A stretch of DNA of 64,000 nt from Hortaea werneckii. Taxonomy: Eukaryota > Ascomycota > Dothideomycetes > Mycosphaerellales > Teratosphaeriaceae. The notes beneath the pieces were generated by a model, which made no database searches, was not told the DNA's origin, and worked only from the letters and a program-made list of their open reading frames with translations. Numbering within the stretch: position 1 is the first letter of the stretch; every line of letters starts with the position of its first letter. The position numbers and the translations under genes were made by a program. The stretch covers positions 434,001-498,000 of the forward strand of contig JBAOKB010000118.1 of assembly GCA_037044905.1 (NCBI GenBank), written 5' to 3'. This document shows positions 55,552-64,000 of the stretch, one piece after another.

Positions 55552-56906
55552 TCACTCCAAGATCTCCTTGCAGCGGGTGCAAGTCACCAGCCTGCACATG
55601 AGACACTCCCATGCTCGGTCGTCAACTTTGATGATGTAATCTTCGACGGCTCCAGGGGTAACTGGTGAACAAATTAGCACCCAAATGAACCCTCGTCTCG
55701 GCCATCGATTCTCTACCGACCTTTGAAGCCGCCGATGTGTGTCTCTGGCAGTTTTGAGGGCGCTACGAGTTGGAAGCAGCGGTTGCATTCCATGAGGTCT
55801 TCGCGACCATGGTTGGCGCCATCCTCAATTGGCAGGTATTCTACGAAATCATGGAGACAGCTCCAAATTTGGTGGTAGGCAGTGTTATCATCAGGCTCGC
55901 TGCCAAAGTCCAAGCCGGAATCCTCCCATCTCACACTGCCGCCACCGTCTAAGTTGACAGGCGCCATCTCTGATCCCGTAGAGTCATGTTGGCCTGCATG
56001 CTGTGACTGCAGCCCATGGTGTGGATCACCCTTGGTTTCACTCTCGGGGATGGCTTCGGTTGGACGATTCGTTGTTAGGTTGGGAGCAATTCCGTCGCGC
56101 GCCACCTGAATGTCCACATTGATGTCTGCATCTCCGTAGCCTTCCGCTTGTTGTTGCTGCTGCGATTGCACCTGTGATTCCTGGCTTGCTTCGGTTGCCG
56201 TTGCTGCGTCAGAATCTTGTCCGCCAAATTCCTCGTCATAGCGGTCACAGCTGCCATCGCAGTCACGGACACTGAGCTGGCAATGATAGCAGAAATGAGC
56301 GCCACATCGACACTGAATATGACTGCAGCCGAACATCTTGCGAATAGCCTGCTTACAGTTCGGACACTGCTTAAGCCCAAACTGCTTCAGCATGGCAAGC
56401 TCCTCATCTCTCCTGGTAGTATCACAAGGCTGTGTACCATGTTCGATGTGCTTGCACTTGGTGCAAATAGCCACGTGGCACTTTGGACATGAGAAGGCTC
56501 TCAGAGCTGTCGGCTTATACTCCTGCTGGGATATAGGCCCCGGTGATGACGGCGGGCTCGTCGGGCCTAGTGTGATGAAGCGTGGTGGGATGAAGGCTGA
56601 GCACCTCGGCGCCGGGCAGTAGACCTTGTCAGGAGTCAGAAACTCCTCCAGCTTGGCGCGATAAGTATCAGCGTCTTGTGCGTCAAGAAGGGGAAGTGCG
56701 GTATGGATCTGCAACAATGTGCAGCAACGAGGAGGCATGCGTCCACTGAACGTGGCCGCCGCGTAGAACATCCCTGCCAAACAGAGGAGACAGTAGTCGC
56801 TGCGACACAGACGGCATGGCTGGATCAAAGGGTATTCGTCACCGGTGTCATCGCAGACAACACAGCGTGGAGTCGGTGGTGGCTGATCCTCCTCGGGGGT
56901 GGCCAT
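55552..56906 (-). CDS. RBR (RING-IBR-RING) E3 ubiquitin ligase
   Basis: Two exons, 56906-55721 and 55661-55552, join in phase over a 59-nt intron to give 431 residues. RING1 starts at CVVCDDTGDEYPLIQPCRLC; the IBR is seen as FSCPKCHVAICTKCKHIEHG; RING2 is CPNCKQAIRKMFGCSHIQC followed by CGAHFCYHC, with the catalytic cysteine expected in FGCSH. A poly-Q and acidic linker follows. The second exon ends with a further Cys pair arrangement (CLMCRLVTCTRC). RBR ligases pass ubiquitin through a thioester on RING2. I chose MATPEEDQ at 56906; the frame is open upstream to 57125, but that part lacks domain features. Confidence 0.87.
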
Positions 56907-57671
56907 GGTTGATGGCTGATGAAATCGATACGAGTAAATTGAGTTGTCTGTTATCCAGGTGTTGAAGCTGTCAAAGAAGTGGATGGTTGAGATATCACGC
57001 AGACCGTCGGTACATAGGGGCGCAGGGGCACCAGCAGAGGAAGGCGCGAGGCAGCTGGCTTGGAGGGGACAATGATGCCGGTTTGAGCGCCACATCAGGA
57101 TGTGAATTGAGGTCAACCTCGCCATTACCTAGGCCTCGGAGCCAATTTTTCATCTTTTTCTTCATACTGCTTTGTATTTTGTCACAGCAACATAGATCGT
57201 TTGCATGCATCGCTGGCTCTACTTTGTCCAGGATGCTGCGCAGCTTGCTGCACGTATCACTGGTGTCTCTACTGGTCCTAAACATGCCTTGCCGCGGCGG
57301 CGGGACAGCGCGAATCCCCGCCTACCGCATGCACAATGCATTTGTCTGTCCTTTGTCAGAGTAAGATGGGCGGTTTTTTCGTACATATCATGTATTTGAT
57401 CAAGGAGACAAGAGAAGAAGGCGCGGTGAAGCAGAGGTCGCCAAGTTGGATAACTAAGCGAGGCTCCGCTTTCCAAGCCGTTTGGGGTCTTCGTCTAGAC
57501 GCACACCTCACGGCAACTCATATCCCAAGTTGAGAGCGTTCCAAGAGCTGGCCAGATGACTTATCACCATCTAGCTAGAAGCTAAGGGAATCTGTAATCA
57601 GACTTAGACTTCAACTATTCATGTGTATCGCCGCTCTTCCCCATTGAGACTGGATTCAGATGAGCTAGAAC
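56907..57671. promoter_or_regulatory. Divergent upstream region
   Basis: About 765 nt between the RBR ligase start and the next plus-strand gene. No gene or repeat is recognised. Confidence 0.4.
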
Positions 57672-59377
57672 ATGTCTCAGGATCTCTTTGCCGCCTTTGG
57701 ATCTCTGGAGAACGAACCACAGTCAGGTGGCAAGCATGACGCAAAAATTGGACAAGACACGCATGCGTCTTCCCACGCCTCAGGATGGACGGACAGTGTA
57801 GCGCCGAACGTAGATGACGATGATGATGATGACTTCGGCGACTTCGAAGATGCATCAGCACCTGTCGCGGCAACGCAGGAAGCTCCGGCAACATCGCAGC
57901 AGCAGAAGCCTGGGCCGGTTCAACATAGCAAGCAGACTCATGCGCAGGCTAGGCCAAACCCTGCAGAAAAGCCAAAGGACGCCGGAAAACATCCGTTCGC
58001 TGGCAACATGGATCTGCTGTTCGCTGCCGGCGATGACGACGAATACGACGCTGGCACAGACGATTTGGGCGACTTGTCTACTAATCCAGAGGCTGCAGTA
58101 GCATACTCGAAACAGATCTTTGCCGCTGAGCAGCAAAAGCAGCCGCGGAGCGCACCTCAGGCACCCCAAGCGCCGTCTACGGCGAAACCACCCCCAACAG
58201 CTGAAGTGGTTTCTCAGAAGCTGGATCCGCGAGTACCAAATAAGCTTAAGAAGAAAAGTGGCTACGCTCCGACTAGAGATCCAAACGTTCTTTTTGACGC
58301 GGAGGATCTAAGCGAACATGAAGAAGGTGACGAGTTTGGTGACTTTGCCGAAGTTAAACCAGACTCATCGCATAACAATCAGAACGTCAGCACAGCTCAA
58401 ACCCAGCGAAGTTCGTCGTCGGAGAGTCCAGCCATAGATTTGTTGGGGTTGGATGATGCCCCTCCAAGACCTTTGGATGAGCGGGAAAAGCGACCTCCCT
58501 CATCAGCTAGGACAGCCCCGCGCAAGCAACCCAGCAAGGCGCCGGTTCCGTCAACATCCCACGACGACGATGATGCCTGGGATGACTTTGAGGAAACGAG
58601 TACATCAGCACCCTCCCGAGAGATGCCAATCCCCAAATCAGCGCCAAGTCAGTCGCGACCAACAAACTCCAAGCCATCCCCCAAACCAGACACCGGCTCT
58701 CAAAATTCACTACCCCCACCAACATCCCACCACCAACAGTCCTACTATCCATCTTCCCCTCCATCTTCGCCTCCGCCGACGAAGCCCTCTTCACCCCACT
58801 ATCCAGACTAGAGTTCAAACAAAAACAGATGCTCCTCTCTCACCCCGCAACCCACCAGTTCCTAACGGGATACCTCCAAACCAGCATCGCCCTAGCGCAC
58901 ATCGTCGCAGGCCGCAAGCAGCGCTGGAAACGGGATCAGATCCTCGCACAGGGGATGCGTATCGGGCCCGCGGCAGCAGGCGGCAGCAAAGGCGGGATGA
59001 AACTCGCCGGGGTCGACAGATCCGAGACTGCGAAGGAAGACCGCGAGATTCTGGACGTGCTGCGGTTGTGGAAGAGCCAGGTGGGGAAATTGAGGAGCGC
59101 GGTTACGGCTGCGAGCTCGGCGCCCAAGGCGAGGAAGTTACCGCCTGTGCCGGAGATTACGGAGGCGATGCCGATTAAGGCTTTGAAGCCGGCAGAAGGC
59201 GGGTTTACGGCGCCGCATGCTTGTGCGCTGTGTGGGCTTAAGAGGGAGGAGCGGGTGGCGAAGGTGGATACGGCGGTGGAGGATAGTTTTGGGGAATGGT
59301 GGGTGCAGGGCGTGAATATGCATCTGGTTTGTCATAAGTTCTGGGTTGAGCATTCGGGGAAGCTGAAGTCGAGATGA
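57672..59377 (+). CDS. ppk6-like acidic-motif protein, frame-disrupted
   Basis: Fungal proteins of this type are often named after S. pombe ppk6, although I see no kinase domain. The N-terminal two thirds are disordered, with repeated acidic aromatic motifs: DDDFGDFEDASAP, GDEFGDFAEVKP and DDAWDDFEETS, resembling adaptor-ear or clathrin-binding WxxF/DFxxF motifs. The C-terminal domain runs from NIPPPTVLLSIFPSIF through HIVAGRKQRWKRDQILAQGM and KLAGVDRSETAKEDREIL to HACALCGLKREERV and DSFGEWWVQGVN. The frame shifts at the C run 58713-58717, where one C seems missing; without it the reading stops at 58811. No GT donor nearby allows a splice instead. A role in vesicle trafficking (AP-1 accessory type) is inferred from the motifs. 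Confidence 0.75.
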
Positions 59378-59537
59378 GGTTTTCTTCTAAAAGATATTTG
59401 CAAGGGAGGATATTAGTCTTAAGAACAATTCATCTGGGCTCGCCATCTTGAGAGGACAACATAGAGAGAGTTCAGGTCGAGGAGAAACTGGGCGAGCTTG
59501 CAAAGGGTTCGTAAATCGTCAAAGGTATGCTACCACG

Positions 59538-60530
59538 CTACCTGGACTTCTTCCCGCCATCCGTGGCGACCAGAAGACCTTGTATGATCTCCTGTCCGAA
59601 CACGTAAATCATATAAGCTGGCAAGACCAGCCAAGCGCCGTTCGGAACAATCCACAGAAAGAACAGCGACGACCAGGAATTATGCCCGATATTCTCAAAC
59701 CCTACAATCCCTACCTGTTAGCCCAAACTCCCAATGTCACTTTTACGGAAACTAGTAGCAGAAAGAGAGGTTCCAAAAAAAAAAAAAAAGAGATAAATAA
59801 ATAGAAAGAAGGACTTACCAGAAAACACCTCATTCAACCAATACAACACCGTCTTGGTAAAAGTCAAAAACGAAGTACTATACCCCAACAACACAACCCA
59901 CACCGCCATCTCGCCCTCCACCGTCCGACTATCCCCCAAAGCCTTCAGTCGCCCCAGGGCATCCCTGCGCGGGGCGCCGCGCCCCTGCCGCTCCTCCTCC
60001 CGGCCGTACTTGTACACCAGGTACAGATACACGCCGTACGCGACCGTCTCGACCGCGTTGAAGCTCCCCTGCGCCAGCGTGAACCCGTTGTGCGCGTCCC
60101 ACTGCTTGAATCCGTACATGTAGTCGATGGTGCCGTAGAGCGCGTACGGCGTCCACAGCGGCGCGTGCAGCCATCCGCCGGGCATGCTGTGTGGGCGTAG
60201 CACGACGTACCCGGTGTCCCAGATTACCAGGGGTAGGGAGACGGCGAGCCAGAGGAGGGTGAGGTTCGAGGGGGTGTGGGACCAGGGGGTGGGGGATGAG
60301 GGGCGTTTGGAGGCGGTGGAGGTGGTGCGTGGCGTTGGAGAGGTGAGGCGGGCTGGTGAGGTCGCTACATGGTTTGTTGACGTTGTCGTGGCGGTGGATT
60401 TGGAAGTGCTGCTCGGGCGTTGGGTAGGCGAGTCCCTTGTGTTGGCTGTGTCGGCGCGCGTGGAGCGTTTCGTGGGGGATTCCGTGGGCGGCGCGTCGAA
60501 GTCCTTGGGATGGTTGCGTGTCGCGACCAT
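59538..60530 (-). CDS. EXPERA-like polytopic membrane protein
   Basis: Two exons, 60530-59819 and 59701-59538, join in phase over a 117-nt intron that contains a long A/T homopolymer, giving 291 residues. A disordered S/T-rich N-terminus precedes about four to five membrane segments: LTLLWLAVSLPLVIWDTGYV, PLWTPYALYGTIDYMYGF, AQGSFNAVETVAYGVYLYLV, MAVWVVLLGYSTSFLTFTKT and SSLFFLWIVPNGAWLVLPAY. The acidic residues in the first and second helices and the W/Y pattern resemble the EXPERA (EBP/TM6SF/sigma-2) fold, tied to sterol or lipid metabolism in the ER. The assignment is by pattern and is moderate. Confidence 0.72.
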
Positions 60531-62230
60531 TTTGTTGACGGGAATCGCCGCACGGATGAAGAATTGAGGTTATTTGCTTTGGTATGTATACTGGGGTTGT
60601 GCGTCGGTGTCTATAAGGTAGTATTCATGAGGAGCATGGGAAGTGGCCTTGAATGTTGATAGTGTGTACCTTATGACGCAGTGGTTACCTTTTAAGGCAA
60701 GCGTGGCCTGCTCCTCTGTAATTTCAATGGACGGGATAGCGCCTGCACCTAGCCTCGTTCCTTTTGCAGGCGCCGTGAACTACATAGTACTTCGCCTCTT
60801 CCTCTGCCATCCAAGGAGGTGAAGCATCTCGAAACCTCATATAGCGCAGCTAGAATTATGCGAACCATGCCGCCAGTGTATAGCACATACAGCAGTAGTC
60901 AAAGCATGGTGGCTGAGCAAGCGGAGAGGTTTCCCTTGTCTGCGTCCCGCTGCTGTTGCGTCTCCAAATCATGCCCAAGCGTTTAGGTTTGAACTTGCAT
61001 CTCCAACCATTAGCCAATGCAGCATGTACCTCTATTCCGTTGGTAGCAGCCGATGATGGATTCCAGGAGATCTCGTCCTTCATAAGTACCAACTCGTTGA
61101 ATTGGCAATCGTTGAACTGGCAAAAGTCGATTCGCCGTTCCTTCGCAGCATCATGACATGGTGGATCATGCATGCACCACCGTTCATGCCCGCCGGTGCC
61201 CGTTGTAGAAACTTTCATATACCTGGAGCGGCCTAGCTTCGACCCCAGAGAAGTCGCTTCCAAGTTCCAGCGTTGCGGGAGAACGGAGAAGGCCCAAGAT
61301 CGGATCCTCCTCCGCGGTCAGACGCGATTCCCACGTTGCATTCGGTGAAACCTGGCTTGCTCCTCAGGCGCGTGAGATAGATGAGTGGCTTGACTGTGGG
61401 CCATGGCCATGTACATTTGTACCAACGATCTAGAGGTGCATGTGCTTCGAAAGGTGAGATGACGTGCTCCGTTCCCCCGCGGAGCTGGCCCTTGTTACAA
61501 CATACCATCCAGTGTGGTTGTGACAGCTACATAGTACACGCGCTCCATCGAAGGCGGGCCGCAACAGGGAAAGGGCTTGCAAGTGTGGCATAGTAGACAT
61601 GGAGAGTTCAAGGTTGCCAACCGTGCCCTGCATGGTCCGCATGGCTCTCTTCTGCGGGTCCCGCCTTACGCTTTGCGCTTGCACACTTGTATCCAACTGG
61701 CACTGTCAATGCGCAGATCCCCTCTCGCGGAATTATGGACGGAATTAGCCTGGCAGGCAGTAAATGGACAAACCTTCAGCGCAAATACTGTTGTTTTGCT
61801 TTCATATAATAGATCAAGTCGCAACTCACTGCAACAGACCTCCTTCATCATTGTTGCATCGCCTTAAAACAGCGAAAATTTTCATCATTACACTCCCATT
61901 CATCGCAAGTGGTGCCGGCAGTGTAGCGCAGTCAAGCTACGCATCGTTCCAGCCTCCACCACTGCTTCTCCGCAAGCCGCAGCGGGACTCGGCGAATTGG
62001 AGAAGGGTTGATTGTCGATCGACGGGTCTTTCCACGACCTCGCTGTGCTCGCTGTCGACCACCGCAATAACCGGTCGCGTAAGCGAGACGCCTTTTCCAT
62101 GTAATCACGGCCATGGTATCCCTCTGGCTGCGGGCGCAACTCACACCTAGCTTGGGTTGATTGATATACTTCCCCCCCAGCGCCCGAGCGCCTGGCGCGC
62201 GCATGTGTGCAACAAGACGACGAAGAAGCG
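60531..62230. other. Long intergenic stretch before the Zn2Cys6 gene
   Basis: 1.7 kb between divergent genes. Open frames up to 138 codons lack domains. A possible upstream exon of the regulator may end before the acceptor near 62171-62180 (C7AG), but I cannot define it. A short 15-nt repeat (tcgttgaa.tggcaa) occurs twice near 61093-61122. Confidence 0.4.
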
Positions 62231-64000
62231 ATGGAAGACTCGCCGAACTCGGACATTCTCAGTAACATGGCCGGCATGGCGCCCACGTCGTCAGTCCTGG
62301 GACCCGGCCAGCACAACAGCAGCGATTATGGCTTCGGAGGCCCGCCCAATTACAGCATCGACAGCATGTTGCAGCCGCGGCCCAATGCGCCTGCCCACAC
62401 TCCAGGTGCGCCTGCAATGGCCGGCTCCATGCAACAAAATCTTGGGTCAGGCATGAACTCGGGCATGATGTCGTCGCCGTCGATGAACACGGCAGGCAGC
62501 GCAATGCAACACGGCTTGCCCGATGGAATGACCGCTACCTCGGACATGACACCATGATCACCGGCTGAGCATGAGCAGTAACGGTCCGTACTCCGGCCTC
62601 GAACGGAACAATAGCCTGGCTGGGTCAGATACTGCGAGCCCCACCGCGCAAGGGCGAGGAGGCATCGGCGGCAACGCCTTCACGAATGACAGCAATGATT
62701 CGAGCAATCCCACCAACCAGTCCAACACAAGCCAGCCGAATGACTCGCAAGCCTCTGTGCCTCCTCCTTGGAGCGAGCTGAAGACAAAAGCTGGGAAGGA
62801 GCGCAAGAGGTTACCGCTAGCCTGCATAGCATGCAGACGGAAGAAGATCCGGTGCTCCGGTGAGAAGCCGGCTTGTAAACACTGTCTACGATCACGGATA
62901 CCCTGTGTGTACAAAGTCACGACACGAAAGGCAGCGCCCAGAACAGATTACATGGCCATGCTGGATAGGCGCTTGAGAAGAATGGAGGAGCGCGTCATCA
63001 AGATATTGCCCAAAGAGGAGCAGGCAGTGGTATCGAGCACGGGACGCGCGCAGGTAAGACCGCCTTTGCCGCCTGCACCGCCAAAACCGCCGAGCGGTAC
63101 AAAGAAGAGAGGTGCAGACCAGGCGTTCGGGGATGAGCTGGAGGAATGGGCGAATCCACCAGAGCCGGAAAAGCATGTCAATGATGTCGACGATGAACAG
63201 CAACAGTCGACGGCCGAGAATGAACCCTTGCAGGCGCACGAGGCTGAAGAACAAAATTTACTGAGAGAAGGCGCGGACAAGCTGCCCCCGAAAGAGCTGC
63301 AGGAGCATCTAACTGAGGTCTTCTTCGATTACGTCTACGGACAAAGTTATCACTTACTACACAAGCCGAGTTTCACACGCAAGTTGGCACAAGGGACCGT
63401 GCCACCTGTGCTTATGTTGGCTGTCTGCGGTATCTCCGCACGTTTCTCAAATCATCCTGCACTTCGCACTGAGCCAGCGTTCTTACGAGGCGAAAGCTGG
63501 GCTAGTGCCGCGCGGGACATTGCGCTGAGGCGGTACGACACGCCAAACATCACTATTCTGATCGTCTACCTCATCCTTGGTCTCCATGAGTTTGGGACAT
63601 GTCAAGGCGGTCGAAGCTGGATGTTTGGCGGTATGGCACAGCGAATGGCATATGCGCTTCAGCTGCATAAGGACCTTGATCACGACCCAAGCTTCGTCGG
63701 AGCTCCGAGGGCAAGAACGGCGAAGGTGATCTAACTTTTACAGACCGCGAGATCAGGAGACGAACAATGTGGAGTTGCTTCATTATGGATCGATTCAACT
63801 CTTCTGGAACGGACCGGCCTATTTTCGTAGCGGAGCAATACATCCGCGCTCAGCTGCCCATCAGAGAGAACTACTTCCAGATGGAGATTACCGGTCCCAC
63901 CGAGGACCTCAATGGCAACGTATCAAACCCTGTCGAACCTGACACTGGGCAGGTCAGTGATGCAAAAGCCAACATGGGCGTGGCTGCGTATCTGATTCGT
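62231..64000 (+). CDS. Zn2Cys6 transcription factor, partial and frame-disrupted
   Basis: Fungal binuclear zinc cluster regulator continuing past the window end. The N-terminus is M/G/S-rich (MEDSPNSDILSNMAGMAPTS). The zinc cluster reads CIACRRKKIRCSGEKPACKH with CLRSRIPC following, preceded by basic KERKRLP. A linker helix (MLDRRLRRMEERVIKIL) is the probable dimer element. The fungal_trans region follows: FFDYVYGQSYHLLHKPSF, VLMLAVCGISARFSNHPAL and GRSWMFGGMAQRMAYALQLH, then LTFTDREIRRRTMWSCFIMD. Two breaks occur: near 62552-62553 (TSDMTP to HDHRLSMSSNGP) and at 63699-63700 (DPSFVG to SSEGKNGEGDLTF), each fitting one missing base. The start is uncertain; 62231 is the first in-frame ATG seen, and an upstream exon is likely. 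Regulatory targets unknown. Confidence 0.82.

Noticed and set aside
56907..57125. N-terminal extension of the RBR ligase to the upstream ATG
   Set aside because: The extra 73 residues lack domain character, and MATPEEDQ gives a normal start just before RING1.
1..64000. tRNA, rRNA, CRISPR or intact transposon
   Set aside because: No B-box/T-loop context outside coding sequence, no repeat-spacer pattern, no transposase or reverse transcriptase motifs, and no terminal repeats were seen.
5372..64000. Programmed ribosomal frameshifting as the reason for the broken genes
   Set aside because: The break sites share no slippery heptamer or downstream structure, occur in unrelated genes, and fit simple homopolymer shortening.

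Overview
This window is nuclear DNA of a filamentous ascomycete (Pezizomycotina, most likely Dothideomycetes). The evidence is dense, mostly single-copy genes, short introns (about 46-190 nt, mostly 50-65 nt) with GTRNGY donors, CTRAC-like branch sites and YAG acceptors, and typical fungal families: Zn2Cys6 regulator, hybrid histidine kinase, PAS kinase, DUF3074, GFA protein, fungal P450. I see no rRNA, tRNA, CRISPR array, intact transposon or plasmid feature. Gene models were built by joining exons by hand and checking phase, so exon edges are inferred, not proven.

Layout. 0.6-12.3 kb: mitochondrial ADP/ATP carrier, an unrecognised protein, a nucleoside hydrolase, an EFM4-type methyltransferase, a Methyltransf_16 protein and an MFS sugar transporter. 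12.9-21.3 kb: a single-exon P450, a SET-domain protein and a PAS-domain kinase in a divergent pair. 22.7-28.0 kb: a mucin-like secreted protein gene with in-frame stops, an MFS transporter and a GFA protein. 28.7-36.3 kb: an eight-exon hybrid histidine kinase and, convergent to it, an F-box/LRR protein ending in a CaaX box. 38.8-48.6 kb: prolyl 4-hydroxylase, a disordered protein, a small unknown protein, a Q/Y-rich protein, a sulfotransferase-like protein, and a divergent YAR1-like/PIN4-like pair. 48.7-64 kb: a large nuclear-looking protein, DUF3074 protein, secreted PhoD phosphatase, RBR ubiquitin ligase, a ppk6-like trafficking-type protein, an EXPERA-like membrane protein and a Zn2Cys6 factor cut by the window edge.

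The most general observation is that at least seven otherwise intact genes carry single-base frame breaks, most of them at short mononucleotide runs that look one base too short, while about nineteen others, including a 4-kb histidine kinase, read cleanly. This looks more like residual homopolymer error than pseudogene decay. The secreted-protein gene at 22.7-24.7 kb differs because its breaks are in-frame stops. Biologically the most notable items are the CaaX-ended F-box protein, the divergent pair of probable ribosome-assembly genes, the adjacent methyltransferase genes, the double signalling content (PAS kinase plus hybrid histidine kinase), and several conserved-looking proteins of unknown function.
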